A stretch of DNA of 57,194 nucleotides, taken from IMG/VR virus record IMGVR_UViG_3300011116_000623, positions 1-57,194 of that record; one strand, 5' to 3'. This document shows, in pieces, positions 1 through 6,704 of this stretch (positions are counted from its first letter, which is position 1; every line of letters starts with the position of its first letter). A program made the translations under genes and the position numbers. This stretch comes from a virus. The notes under the pieces are model-generated. The model saw only the letters and a list, made by a program, of their open reading frames with translations. It ran no database searches and was not told where the DNA came from.

Positions 1-290
1 CCACATAGATAGAGCTCTAACTCCTATATCCCCCCGCTTTTAAACATCTCTCTAATAGCCATTTAAAGCCTTTTAAAGCATATTCTAGAGTATATCTATA
101 GATAGATTGACTATTAATTTATCTCTGAATACTATCAATATACTTAAATGAATATACTCATGTAATTGGGCGACCTATTTAAACTCTCCATAATCCTCCA
201 CTTTGCCCCACATATCCCCATATGTACCATATTTGACCCATATTGTCAATAGATTTGCATATAAAAGGCTTATATACATACTATAAATAG

Positions 291-323
291 TTCAGGGATT
301 CTAGAATATAGCTCGTAAACGAG
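291..323 (-). repeat. Bipartite intergenic element, copy 1
   Basis: Read on the minus strand: CTCGTTTACG, 16 nt, then CCCTGAA. This is one of nine copies in the left arm, all in the same orientation and nearly all in intergenic gaps. Copies 1 and 2 lie about 120 bp apart in the gene-free left end. Function unknown; an asymmetric repressor or activator site, or part of a promoter, would fit. Confidence 0.6.
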
Positions 324-412
324 CAGATTTGCCCACAATTCCTGGAGATTTTCCTAGATAATATATGAATATACTTAGATAAGTATCCTATTTTATTAAA
401 TTCTTCTAAATC

Positions 413-446
413 TTTCAGGGATTTTAAACATATGGTCGTAAAGGAG
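413..446 (-). repeat. Bipartite intergenic element, copy 2
   Basis: Minus strand: CTCCTTTACG, 16 nt, CCCTGAAA. It lies just downstream of the end of the small basic gene at 539-724 and is followed further left by copy 1. The CCCTGAA half is identical in copies 1 and 2. Confidence 0.6.
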
Positions 447-538
447 AAATTCTGCCCCCAGAAAATATATACAAATGGGACATATACCACAATATGTACA
501 TATAGTACAAATTGGACATATGTCCCAGATGATTGATA

Positions 539-724
539 TTACTTAGATATATATGATATGGTTACTTCTCCACAAAGGGAGTTGTAGCGTTCTTGTTCTG
601 CCGCCTTCTTTGATTTTTCTATCTTCTTCCACTTACGGAAGGAGGCTAGGGCGTAATTCTTGTCCCGTCCCTGAGCTGTCTTCCATTTCTTTGGCTTGCG
701 CTGAGCTGCGCCTACTGGTTTCAT
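539..724 (-). CDS. Small basic hypothetical protein (61 aa)
   Basis: Unrecognised. The ATG at 724 shares its A with the TAA stop of the upstream gene (TAATG coupling), so I prefer it to a longer frame starting at 778. The product is strongly basic, with a Lys/Arg-rich middle (RKPKKWK, RKWKKIEKSKK), so a nucleic-acid-binding role is possible but only inferred. It is the last leftward gene before the gene-free left end. Confidence 0.6.
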   Translation of the reverse strand: MKPVGAAQRKPKKWKTAQGRDKNYALASFRKWKKIEKSKKAAEQERYNSLCGEVTISYISK

Positions 725-1122
725 TATAGAACCGCCTGGACCTGATTGAATGGGTCCCTGTACTCCTCGTGCAGCCATGAGTACTTGCCTGAATCTGGGG
801 CGGGTTCTGGTAGAGCCTTGATTATATCCTTAGTAGACTTAGGGAGATTAAGATTATTCCACTTATATTTTTTAGATAGGATACTTAGATTAGTATTGAG
901 TTCATTAGATAAGAACAAACCTTCTGATGTTACTCCTTGTTCAAAGTCTGCCTTATATCTTTTGCTATTAAACTTTAAGATATGAGCCAATACTTCGACT
1001 ATCCTATCAATTGTATAATGAGGTTGATTAGATAAGAGATGTGCTAGTATGGCTGGATTAAACCAATGGTCCTCCGCCACATTAGCAAGGTCATCTGCTA
1101 ACTTCTGTTCTCTAGATTTCAT
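724..1122 (-). CDS. Hypothetical early protein (132 aa)
   Basis: Unrecognised soluble, mostly helical protein. The start ATG is preceded by an AAAGGCGG Shine-Dalgarno-like stretch. It has no Cys clusters or membrane segment. It is followed directly by the basic 61-aa gene through a TAATG overlap, so the two are probably translated together. Confidence 0.7.
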   Translation of the reverse strand: MKSREQKLADDLANVAEDHWFNPAILAHLLSNQPHYTIDRIVEVLAHILKFNSKRYKADFEQGVTSEGLFLSNELNTNLSILSKKYKWNNLNLPKSTKDIIKALPEPAPDSGKYSWLHEEYRDPFNQVQAVL

Positions 1123-1201
1123 ATCCGCCTTTCTAAATCATTATACCAAACAGGGTGGGGAAGGTCAATACCGCTTGGCCCTTGACCCTCCCCAAGATTA
1201 G

Positions 1202-1348
1202 TTACTTAGACTTTACTGGAGTTTCTTTGGTAAACTGTACGCCATTCTTAACAGCTTCTGAGATAGCTTGATTTGCAGCTCCAGAGAAACGTCCACGACG
1301 GCCCACAGTAATGCCCTTGCTTTTTAGGTATTCACGTTTTGTAGTCAT
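1202..1348 (-). CDS. Miniature Lsr2-like DNA-binding protein (48 aa)
   Basis: The protein looks like an isolated C-terminal DNA-binding domain of Lsr2, the actinobacterial H-NS analogue. A helix (residues 4-12), then GITVGRRGRFSG with the RGR triad that inserts into the minor groove of AT-rich DNA, then a second helix (about 23-36). Full Lsr2 is about 110 aa with an N-terminal oligomerisation domain, which is absent here. It is a single-gene unit with its own consensus promoter (TTTACA, 17 nt, TAAAAT) and a good SD (GAAAGGATC). Family assignment rests on the motif and spacing. A role in countering or mimicking host xenogeneic silencing is inference. Confidence 0.65.
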   Translation of the reverse strand: MTTKREYLKSKGITVGRRGRFSGAANQAISEAVKNGVQFTKETPVKSK

Positions 1349-1358
1349 TTTGATCCTT

Positions 1359-1413
1359 TCATGATCATTTTCATTTTATCATATTTTCGGGGTTTTGTAA
1401 ATAGTTCCGTAAA
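1359..1413 (-). promoter_or_regulatory. Promoter of the Lsr2-like gene
   Basis: Minus strand reads TTTACA, 17 nt, TAAAAT upstream of the SD and ATG at 1348. The preceding TTTACG (1408-1413) belongs to bipartite element copy 3, so element and promoter overlap. Unlike the other leftward early promoters it lacks the WTGTCRG box. Confidence 0.55.
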
Positions 1414-1418
1414 CGAGC
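1385..1418 (-). repeat. Bipartite intergenic element, copy 3
   Basis: Minus strand: GCTCGTTTACGG, about 15 nt, CCCCGAAA. It lies between the gene ending at 1460 and the Lsr2-like gene. A GC-rich hairpin (CTGCCGC/GCGGCAG, about 1437-1453) precedes it in the direction of transcription and probably terminates the upstream operon. Confidence 0.6.
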
Positions 1419-1434
1419 TTTGTTGCCCCTATAA

Positions 1435-1455
1435 CCCTGCCGCAAAAAGCGGCAG
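1435..1455 (-). terminator. Hairpin terminator after the 1460-2607 operon
   Basis: An inverted repeat CTGCCGC-aaaaa-GCGGCAG lies immediately downstream of the stop codon at 1460. In leftward transcription the loop is T-rich but the trailing U-run is short, so efficiency is uncertain. Confidence 0.5.
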
Positions 1456-1459
1456 AATA

Positions 1460-1819
1460 TTATTCTTCTGTATCATCTAACCAAGTATCCTCATCTAAGG
1501 CTACTAGGAAGTTATTATCTATCATCCAATCACGAATAGTTTCTTCAATAATTTCTCCACCAAGATCCATATTCAATCCTAGTTTATCAGTATCTTCCCA
1601 AAACTTATCCCATACTTGTTTAAGGGTAATGCCTTCAGGAACAATCATATCTTCAAATTCACCAGGCTTCTGATAATTTGTGTATATGTCGACAATTATG
1701 TCATATGCCCATAACCACATTAATGAAGGAAATACTGGAAGAGCAGTTATCTTTAATCTAATATCCTCTAGATCTTTAAATACATCATCTCTACGAGTTG
1801 CTTCTTGTAAATCAACCAC
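1460..1819 (-). CDS. Hypothetical acidic early protein (119 aa)
   Basis: Unrecognised. The GTG start at 1819 overlaps the end of the preceding gene by eight bases. The product is acidic, with a Trp- and Asp/Glu-rich C-terminal half ending in DDTEE. It is the last gene of a five-gene overlapping operon (2607 down to 1460). Confidence 0.65.
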   Translation of the reverse strand: MVDLQEATRRDDVFKDLEDIRLKITALPVFPSLMWLWAYDIIVDIYTNYQKPGEFEDMIVPEGITLKQVWDKFWEDTDKLGLNMDLGGEIIEETIRDWMIDNNFLVALDEDTWLDDTEE

Positions 1820-2078
1820 GGGCTTTGCTCCTATCAGATATAGCGAATGATAAATTATACGTCATAGCATAGATTTCTGTCAAGGCGTCCATATAGCCTT
1901 GAATATACTGTTTTGTATCGCCTTCAGATATCCCCAATAGAACTTTTTCACATTCATACATTCTATTTTTTAAATGTCCATGCATGATGTCTGTGCCTGA
2001 TTCTCCCATGTCAACAAGTTTTTGAAGACGGGGGTCAAGTTTACTTAAAGATTCATAATCTAAATGCTCATAATTCAT
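1812..2078 (-). CDS. Hypothetical early protein (88 aa)
   Basis: Unrecognised helical protein. Its ATG lies inside the last codons of the preceding 53-aa gene, and its own stop overlaps the next GTG start. This overlapping organisation shows it belongs to the 2607-1460 operon. Confidence 0.65.
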   Translation of the reverse strand: MNYEHLDYESLSKLDPRLQKLVDMGESGTDIMHGHLKNRMYECEKVLLGISEGDTKQYIQGYMDALTEIYAMTYNLSFAISDRSKARG

Positions 2079-2229
2079 CTGCTACCTCCAATAGATGTTT
2101 AACTGCATATATCTGTCCTGGTATATCTACTACATTAATAGATTCAGGATTGTCTTGTAAGTCTTGATTAAGACTAATTAAGTATATCTTCATATATTCA
2201 ATTAGTTTATCCGTAGAATGTATTTTCAT
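2068..2229 (-). CDS. Hypothetical small protein (53 aa)
   Basis: Short gene beginning with ATG at 2229 (MKIHSTDKLIEYMK). It overlaps both neighbours: its start lies in the end of the 55-aa gene and its TGA overlaps the start region of the 88-aa gene. Chained overlaps on both sides are the main evidence. Function unknown. Confidence 0.55.
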   Translation of the reverse strand: MKIHSTDKLIEYMKIYLISLNQDLQDNPESINVVDIPGQIYAVKHLLEVADEL

Positions 2230-2374
2230 CTATATACCCTTCTGCTAGTAGGCCTTCGAAGAAATCCCATATGGTTAATAGACCTTGCTTAACGCTAGGG
2301 TCGGTGGCGGAATCAATAGCAACAGTTAAAGCATTACCAAAGTTCTGTATATCTTTATATGTATATCCTAACAT
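2207..2374 (-). CDS. Hypothetical small protein (55 aa)
   Basis: ATG at 2374, ending at TAA 2207. Starts MLGYTYKDIQNFGNAL, amphipathic and acidic. Overlaps the end of the 79-aa gene by seven bases and the start of the next by 23. Function unknown; the call rests on tight operon packing and continuous reading frame. Confidence 0.55.
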   Translation of the reverse strand: MLGYTYKDIQNFGNALTVAIDSATDPSVKQGLLTIWDFFEGLLAEGYIDENTFYG

Positions 2375-2607
2375 TCTATGTAGTATTCCTCTCCTGGCTC
2401 AACCTTCCAATATTCATTAAACCTTTGTTTGACGGAATCATCAGAGCACATATTAGCCATTTCATAATCGGCAATAAACATACCCTCATCTAAATGTCCT
2501 GTTATCCAAGAATCAAATAAATCCTCAGATATCTCTTGAACAACTGCGTCTGTAATATGCTTAGGCATATCATCAAACATGCTAGGTTGATCATTTGAAT
2601 AACCCAT
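2368..2607 (-). CDS. Hypothetical acidic protein (79 aa), operon lead gene
   Basis: First gene of the 2607-1460 operon. It is preceded by GCGAAAGGA, the SD block shared by most leftward lead genes, and by the WTGTCRG-N10-TATAAT promoter at 2632-2660. The product is acidic, with many Asp/Glu and Met residues. No motif recognised. Confidence 0.7.
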   Translation of the reverse strand: MGYSNDQPSMFDDMPKHITDAVVQEISEDLFDSWITGHLDEGMFIADYEMANMCSDDSVKQRFNEYWKVEPGEEYYIEC

Positions 2608-2631
2608 ATATATCCTTTCGCTAGGACCTTA

Positions 2632-2660
2632 ATTATATAACATGCCACTGACATTGTATA
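2632..2660 (-). promoter_or_regulatory. Early promoter with WTGTCRG box (for 2607)
   Basis: Minus strand: TATACA (-35 position), ATGTCAG, 10 nt, TATAAT. It belongs to the set of ten leftward promoters in which the 7-bp box is always exactly 10 nt upstream of the -10 hexamer. Confidence 0.65.
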
Positions 2661-2703
2661 TAGGATATAGGTGTGTTTCACACCACATGTCCAAGCTGTG
2701 AGA

Positions 2704-2738
2704 TTTCCAGGAAATATATTTGACATCCGTAAAAGAGA
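2704..2738 (-). repeat. Bipartite intergenic element, copy 4
   Basis: Minus strand: CTCTTTTACGG, 16 nt, CCTGGAAA. It lies about 45 bp upstream of the promoter at 2632-2660, the typical arrangement for this element. Confidence 0.6.
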
Positions 2739-2764
2739 TATGCTACCCTCAGCTTTTGTGGGCA

Positions 2765-2793
2765 AAAAGAAACCCCCGTATTAGCTACGGGGG
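2765..2793 (-). terminator. Rho-independent terminator for leftward transcription
   Basis: A perfect 8-bp stem CCCCCGTA/TACGGGGG with a 5-nt loop. On the minus strand it is followed by TTTCTTTTT. It ends the operon that begins around 5113-4353 and stops at 2915. Confidence 0.8.
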
Positions 2794-2914
2794 ATGGGGA
2801 AGGAAGGGCTGCTAGGACCTCAACGAAAGGAAAAGCCTGCGTTACTTAGCAACTGGACTAGTTGCACCCTTCATAAAATAGGCACCCTGGGCCTGGTAAT
2901 ATTATATCACAATC

Positions 2915-3319
2915 CTAGGTGAGCAGTTTTTCAAACGCATACTTCTCACAGAATGCTGTCAGGTCCATAGTAAATATTGCTTCGTTTCTCATACCTAGAA
3001 CTTTATTTTCTAAATTACGGTGGTCGTCTTGCTCATGCAATGAGAAGGTCTGCTGTTGCCAATTAATAACAGCAATCTTGTGCTCGTTATCTCCAATTGA
3101 ATTTACTTGAAGACCCCAGCCTGTTTCCATATTCCACTGGTCGCCAATCAAATGACTGATAGCAATACGTGTGGCATATGATTCATCATTCCAACGTGGA
3201 CGGGCAGCAATCACAGCATCTGCTAATCTTCCTAGCATATTGTGTCCAGCCCAATGTCCGTATAAACAAATTGTATCGCCTGCTCCATCTACGAATACAA
3301 AGTTTGCTCTGTCTCCCAT
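2915..3319 (-). CDS. Hypothetical phage protein starting MGDRANFVF (134 aa)
   Basis: The sequence pattern (MGDRANFVFVDG, LYGHWAGH, SYATRI) matches a family I recall as common in actinobacteriophages and some plasmids, with no assigned function. The product is compact and soluble, with several Trp and His residues. Its start follows the 65-aa zinc-ribbon gene by three bases, so they are co-transcribed. The terminator at 2765-2793 lies downstream. Confidence 0.75.
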   Translation of the reverse strand: MGDRANFVFVDGAGDTICLYGHWAGHNMLGRLADAVIAARPRWNDESYATRIAISHLIGDQWNMETGWGLQVNSIGDNEHKIAVINWQQQTFSLHEQDDHRNLENKVLGMRNEAIFTMDLTAFCEKYAFEKLLT

Positions 3320-3322
3320 ATT

Positions 3323-3520
3323 TTATTCCGCCTTTTCTAGTTGAGGTAGTGCTTCTTCCTTTTTGTCTAATTCTATCATTTCATAGGCCCATTTGTCTAG
3401 GATCTCTGAATTCTTATTTCTGTGATGTCCACAGAATGCTAACTCGCCAGATGTGCTACGAGCCAACCATTTAGCCTGAGCTGAACATTGATCACATTTA
3501 ATCCAGGGTAGGTCTGTCAT
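3323..3520 (-). CDS. Small zinc-ribbon protein (65 aa)
   Basis: Contains CDQC at residues 9-12 and CGHH at about 30-33, separated by a SGEL turn. This gives one four-ligand zinc site like that of the DUF7455 family of actinobacteria and their phages. The C-terminal half is a charged helix. Its ATG overlaps the TGA of the 48-aa gene upstream (ATGA). Function unknown; regulatory or protein-binding roles are possible. Confidence 0.75.
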   Translation of the reverse strand: MTDLPWIKCDQCSAQAKWLARSTSGELAFCGHHRNKNSEILDKWAYEMIELDKKEEALPQLEKAE

Positions 3521-3663
3521 ATCTTATTGCTCTCAATCATGTCAGCCAGCCTATCAAGAAGCCAGTTATCGATATCGTTAATATCAATCTCCCGTAACTT
3601 CTCCATCATTTCCTCACGGGCAAACTTATACCCATCTTGGAATCCATCCTTATACTCAGACAT
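3517..3663 (-). CDS. Hypothetical small helical protein (48 aa)
   Basis: ATG at 3663, TGA overlapping the next start. Begins MSEYKDGFQDGYKFAREEM, reminiscent of short phage proteins with a DGYxxGxxFAR-type helix. Acidic and helical. It sits in a chain of ATGA/TAATG overlaps from 5113 to 2915. Confidence 0.6.
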   Translation of the reverse strand: MSEYKDGFQDGYKFAREEMMEKLREIDINDIDNWLLDRLADMIESNKI

Positions 3664-3895
3664 TCAACATCCTATCATATCTGTATGCCAATTCATTATC
3701 AGCATAACTGGTCTCAATTAGAACTTTAAGTTGGTGCTTAGATATTAATCTGCTCACCTTCTCAATGTTACCTGTTCCAATCTCGAAAGTCAAGGCACTG
3801 TAGTCATAATTACTTGGGTCAAGTCCTCCAACCTCAGCGTCCCATACAGAAAACTGGAACGCCTTGGTTGAATTTGCTTTTAACTTATAATACAT
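3656..3895 (-). CDS. Hypothetical protein (79 aa)
   Basis: Unrecognised. I start it at ATG 3895, which shares its A with the TAA of the upstream gene, rather than at a TTG three codons earlier. The product alternates predicted strands and helices (MYYKLKANSTKAFQFSVWD). Its end overlaps the 48-aa gene by eight bases. Confidence 0.6.
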   Translation of the reverse strand: MYYKLKANSTKAFQFSVWDAEVGGLDPSNYDYSALTFEIGTGNIEKVSRLISKHQLKVLIETSYADNELAYRYDRMLNV

Positions 3896-4353
3896 TAGTT
3901 CCAATCCACATCTGTATCTTCAATTAACCATGAGTTAATATCAACTGCGGATGTATTGCTATCTAATGATAGTTCATCACCTAGATAATAATGAGCGTCA
4001 AAGTCTTCAACCTCATCAAGTGGAACATCTATTGTTACTTCAAATGAAATAGTTCCAGTTACAGTAACTTGCTTAGATGGATTAATACCAAAGTATTCGC
4101 ATAGTAAGCGAATTACATCATCTTTGTCATAGTTAGGATTTACCCATTCTATAATTTGCTCTTCAAGACCATCTACCTTATTACGCAGGCTATAGTATTC
4201 AGAGGTACGTTGTCTAGCATTTTCTAGTACCCATTCTAAATCTGTTACTTTTGTAATTGGGAATGTAACAGTGTCTCCATCAATAACCTTGTATTGTACA
4301 AGGGCATTAGGATTATAGGTATCAGGTGTTACGGTTGCTCCATATGTTTCCAT
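3895..4353 (-). CDS. Hypothetical acidic protein (152 aa)
   Basis: Preceded by AACGAAAGGAAA, the shared SD block. The N-terminal part contains a short coiled-coil-like stretch (LEWVLENARQRTSEYYSLRNKVDGLEEQI). The C-terminal part is beta-rich with a TGTISFEVTIDV strand and an acidic DEVEDFD end. It resembles unnamed actinophage proteins with an N-terminal coiled coil and C-terminal beta domain. Function unknown. Confidence 0.7.
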   Translation of the reverse strand: METYGATVTPDTYNPNALVQYKVIDGDTVTFPITKVTDLEWVLENARQRTSEYYSLRNKVDGLEEQIIEWVNPNYDKDDVIRLLCEYFGINPSKQVTVTGTISFEVTIDVPLDEVEDFDAHYYLGDELSLDSNTSAVDINSWLIEDTDVDWN

Positions 4354-4354
4354 G

Positions 4355-5113
4355 TTAGTTTCCTTTCGTTGTGGTAGTGGCTAATTGTACACCATGGGTC
4401 TGACATTGCTTCATTGCTTCCTCATCCTGCCAAGAACCTTGATTACATTCTGAGCAGAATTCACCGCAACCATTATCACAATACTCAATACAATCATAAG
4501 ATTGGCAAGCATAGCAACGATTTTCATATTCTAAGTTTTCTTTAACCTCACCACGGACAATCTCATATTCTCCGCCCCAACCTTGCTCCTCTTCAAATTC
4601 AAGGGTAAGCAAGCAGTTAGGAACAAGATTACTTAGTTTAGTTAATATAGTTACGGCAGGCGACCATGCAGTATTATATTTATATACAAGCCAGTTGTCA
4701 TCACCTTCTGATTCATATTCAAGTAGTTCAGTATCAGGATACTTATCACCGTCTGATACAGCAACATCCCATTTGGTTCCCCAATTAGAATTATTCCATG
4801 AATACCAATCTTTTTGGGTTTTGGCATGTTCAACTGATTTAGCAAACCAGTCAGGATCATTTGTATTTATTTTACTATGATCAGGTTGCTGAACATATTC
4901 CTCCATTGTAATACCATCCTCTAATGGAGAATGTATATTCCAAAATGCAAAGACAGGATTAGAATAAATGGATTCAGTTACTTCCATTTTATTAGTTTCC
5001 ATATTCCAACTGTCATGCCATACAGTAAATGGCTCATTTAGTTTATCTTTAATAAAGTCTATCTCAGACTTAGGACCTTGAATTGTCAAGGTGTTGTATA
5101 CCCAGTTAGGCAT
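4355..5113 (-). CDS. Api92-like ferredoxin-fold protein with C-terminal Cys-rich extension (252 aa)
   Basis: Start chosen at ATG 5113, right after AACGAAAGGA. The N-terminus MPNWVYNTLTIQG, a central NWGTKWD, and a later TAW-P segment followed by a GWGGEYE turn match the Api92-like/YubB ferredoxin-like family found in phages and plasmids. Its biochemical role is unknown. Residues from about 200 add a region with eight Cys (CYAC, CIEYC, CGEFCSEC) that could bind zinc; I do not know this extension from the family. Lead gene of its operon. Confidence 0.75.
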   Translation of the reverse strand: MPNWVYNTLTIQGPKSEIDFIKDKLNEPFTVWHDSWNMETNKMEVTESIYSNPVFAFWNIHSPLEDGITMEEYVQQPDHSKINTNDPDWFAKSVEHAKTQKDWYSWNNSNWGTKWDVAVSDGDKYPDTELLEYESEGDDNWLVYKYNTAWSPAVTILTKLSNLVPNCLLTLEFEEEQGWGGEYEIVRGEVKENLEYENRCYACQSYDCIEYCDNGCGEFCSECNQGSWQDEEAMKQCQTHGVQLATTTTKGN

Positions 5114-5138
5114 TTCATTCCTTTCGTTGAATGTCGCA

Positions 5139-5167
5139 ATTGTAGCAGAGTCGAATGACATTATCAA
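5139..5167 (-). promoter_or_regulatory. Early promoter with WTGTCRG box (for 5113)
   Basis: Minus strand: TTGATA, ATGTCAT, 10 nt, TACAAT. This copy has a good -35 hexamer immediately before the box, giving a conventional 17-nt spacer. Confidence 0.7.
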
Positions 5168-5170
5168 GGA

Positions 5171-5206
5171 TTCTTGGGGTTTTATTTATAGATGCCGTAA
5201 GAGAGC
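5171..5206 (-). repeat. Bipartite intergenic element, copy 5
   Basis: Minus strand: CTCTCTTACGG, 16 nt, CCCCAAGAA. It directly abuts the promoter at 5139-5167. Confidence 0.55.
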
Positions 5207-5245
5207 TAGGCTGCCTTCAGCCCTGGGGGCAGCTGGGCCCTATGT

Positions 5246-5263
5246 GGGGCCCTTTCGGGCCCC
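5246..5263. terminator. GGGGCCC/GGGCCCC hairpin
   Basis: A perfect 7-bp GC stem with a TTTC loop directly downstream of the DUF932-like gene. There is no U-run, so it may be a weak or factor-dependent terminator, or an mRNA 3' stabiliser. Further GGGCCC segments lie just beyond it. Confidence 0.6.
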
Positions 5264-5271
5264 GTTAAGGA

Positions 5272-6279
5272 TTAGGCTAGAGCCTTAACCATCTTGAGAA
5301 TTTTATTTTTCTCAGCGGTAATTACAGGATCAAATCCTGAAGCAGCAGCCATTAGCGAATTAGTATTACCAGTTTTAGATGAACGGTAATAATCTAAACG
5401 CTCAGTTAATGCATTAAACGCACCCCAAGCGGTACCCTTAATCATTGAGTTAGTTGGTGAGTTATGATAAAGATCATCAATAACCACAACTTTGTTTTCC
5501 CATACAGTTAAAGCAGCCTTAGTTGCTTGTTCTGGCTTAGGATAAATTGTGCGAATCAAATCTGAAAATTGCTTATCAGTAATTGATTGCTGGAATAATT
5601 CGTTAGCCTGCTTTTGAAATTCATCTGCATATGCAAATGTTAATCCCAATGCTTGACGGGCTTGCACAATTCTGCCTTCGGCAGTTTGTGTGTGGCGAAT
5701 TTTAAATGATTGCTTAGCGGTACGCATTGCAACATTTAGAGTGTTTTGACATACTACACGAACAGGCGTGATCGCTGCCTGAACAGCAACAGAGCCATCA
5801 TGTGATGTCCATACAATTAAATACAACTTAGTTTTATCGTTAACCCCTTGTGGGTCTAATACGATCTCTTTAGGAATATCTAATGAGCCGAATACAATCT
5901 TGCCCTTCTTTAAAGAGCCAGCAGACTCCCATTTAGCAGAATTAGAATCTAGTACATTATCAGCAAATGCAAATAACTCTTCATTCTGAACGGTTTTGTA
6001 TCGCTTGCCAACTACTGACAAAACATCAGTGCCTTGGTCAAATGGATTATCACGAATCACAAAGAAATTATCTGATGTATTTCTCCATGTAGTAGGGATA
6101 TGATCTGCAACATCCGATAAGCGAACATTCCAGTTATTTAACTTTGCTTCTTCAAGCATTGTTTGAGTTGACACATTCTCATCTTGTGAGAATATGCGAT
6201 TAGCAAGATTATGCCAAGCAGGAGCACCACGCAATGCGAATGCCACTTGACCATCTTGCTCTTCTAGATTATGAGCCAT
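5272..6279 (-). CDS. DUF932-like phage/plasmid protein (335 aa)
   Basis: Start placed at ATG 6279, preceded by AAACGAAAGGATAAA, giving MAHNLEEQDGQVAFALRG. The signature GAPAWHNLA, the VVGKRYKTVQNEE segment, TPVRVVCQNTLN and WGAFNALTERLDYYR identify the DUF932 family (phage/plasmid-like protein of the TIGR03299 type). Members are usually 300-400 aa and occur with early DNA metabolism genes. The biochemical role is not established. It is a single-gene unit with its own promoter and a GC hairpin after the stop. Confidence 0.85.
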   Translation of the reverse strand: MAHNLEEQDGQVAFALRGAPAWHNLANRIFSQDENVSTQTMLEEAKLNNWNVRLSDVADHIPTTWRNTSDNFFVIRDNPFDQGTDVLSVVGKRYKTVQNEELFAFADNVLDSNSAKWESAGSLKKGKIVFGSLDIPKEIVLDPQGVNDKTKLYLIVWTSHDGSVAVQAAITPVRVVCQNTLNVAMRTAKQSFKIRHTQTAEGRIVQARQALGLTFAYADEFQKQANELFQQSITDKQFSDLIRTIYPKPEQATKAALTVWENKVVVIDDLYHNSPTNSMIKGTAWGAFNALTERLDYYRSSKTGNTNSLMAAASGFDPVITAEKNKILKMVKALA

Positions 6280-6304
6280 TTTATCCTTTCGTTTAAGTTG
6301 CCTT

Positions 6305-6334
6305 ATTCTAGCATACTTGACTGACATTTGACAA
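6305..6334 (-). promoter_or_regulatory. Early promoter with WTGTCRG box (for 6279)
   Basis: Minus strand: TTGTCA, one extra base, ATGTCAG, 10 nt, TAGAAT. It lies 26 bp upstream of the DUF932-like start codon and drives that gene. Confidence 0.7.
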
Positions 6335-6348
6335 GATTAGCGTCATTC

Positions 6349-6384
6349 TTTTCAGGAGTTTTCCACAGCTAGCCGTAAGGCTGT
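6349..6384 (-). repeat. Bipartite intergenic element, copy 6
   Basis: Minus strand: CCTTACGG, 15 nt, CTCCTGAAAA. In this copy the element is overlaid by two inverted DnaA-box-like 9-mers. Confidence 0.55.
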
Positions 6385-6390
6385 GGATAA
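6359..6390. promoter_or_regulatory. Inverted pair of DnaA-box-like 9-mers
   Basis: TTTTCCACA at 6359-6367 and TGTGGATAA (reverse complement of TTATCCACA) at 6382-6390 face each other. TTATCCACA is the consensus bacterial DnaA box. The pair also forms a CCACAGC/GCTGTGG inverted repeat. Either host DnaA regulation or simple hairpin formation is possible. Confidence 0.5.
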
Positions 6391-6391
6391 C

Positions 6392-6408
6392 CCCCCACCG
6401 TTGGGGGC
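6392..6408 (-). terminator. Hairpin after the 73-aa gene
   Basis: CCCCCAacggtGGGGG-type inverted repeat just downstream of the stop at 6414. It is followed leftward by the inverted DnaA-like boxes. No U-run. Confidence 0.45.
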
Positions 6409-6413
6409 GGCGG

Positions 6414-6635
6414 TTACTTAATTAGTCTCCTGGAATCCATTGGATAAAATGCTGCAGCGGTTTTCTTTTTCTTTATTTGATCATATACATATGCTTTAAC
6501 GTTGCCTTTAAATTTTGGCAAGTAAGAGAATAATATTTTAGAAAGAGCTTCTCTCTCTACATTCTCATCTGAATAAATAGTTAAATCGTTTGACTTTATT
6601 TCGTCATACATTTCGATACGGTATCTACTCCGCAT
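6414..6635 (-). CDS. Hypothetical basic protein (73 aa)
   Basis: Unrecognised. ATG at 6635 preceded by AAAGGAAC. Starts MRSRYRIEMYDEI with alternating beta-strand pattern and a basic KKKKT segment near the C-terminus. Single-gene unit between two hairpins. Confidence 0.6.
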   Translation of the reverse strand: MRSRYRIEMYDEIKSNDLTIYSDENVEREALSKILFSYLPKFKGNVKAYVYDQIKKKKTAAAFYPMDSRRLIK

Positions 6636-6673
6636 TTTGTTCCTTTGTTAGTAGGGATAACTATTTTAACATA

Positions 6674-6698
6674 GGGGGCTAGATTTTGTCTAGCCCCC
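6674..6698 (-). terminator. Perfect 10-bp hairpin terminator
   Basis: GGGGGCTAGA-TTTTG-TCTAGCCCCC lies six bases after the stop of the 140-aa gene. It is followed leftward by TATGTTAAAAT, which may serve as the -10 of the next gene, so terminator and promoter are nearly fused. Confidence 0.75.
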
Positions 6699-6704
6699 AG
6701 TTAA

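Larger units (their letters stand above)
1..538. other. AT-rich gene-free left end
   Basis: I see no convincing gene in these 538 bases. The stretch is very AT-rich, with many TATA-type tracts. It carries two copies of the bipartite intergenic element (291-323 and 413-446), both oriented for leftward transcription. A forward TTGTCAA followed ten bases later by TATAAA sits at about 249-271 and resembles the leftward promoter boxes in opposite orientation. It is likely the regulatory region of genes lying left of the window. Confidence 0.5.

Noticed and set aside
281-490. Leftward 69-codon frame in the gene-free left end
   Set aside because: It has no SD, runs through two bipartite elements, and has a low-complexity AT-rich composition.
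2502-2765. Leftward 87-codon frame overlapping the 79-aa gene
   Set aside because: It crosses the promoter and element copy 4, and lies out of frame over a better-supported gene.
2822-2836. AACGAAAGGAAAA on the plus strand, the same block as the leftward SDs
   Set aside because: No start codon or plus-strand frame follows. A chance match or relic is most likely.
2842-2874. Leftward 10-codon peptide MKGATSPVAK
   Set aside because: Too short to support. A TATAAT lies upstream, but there is no SD; it may be part of a terminator or leader region.
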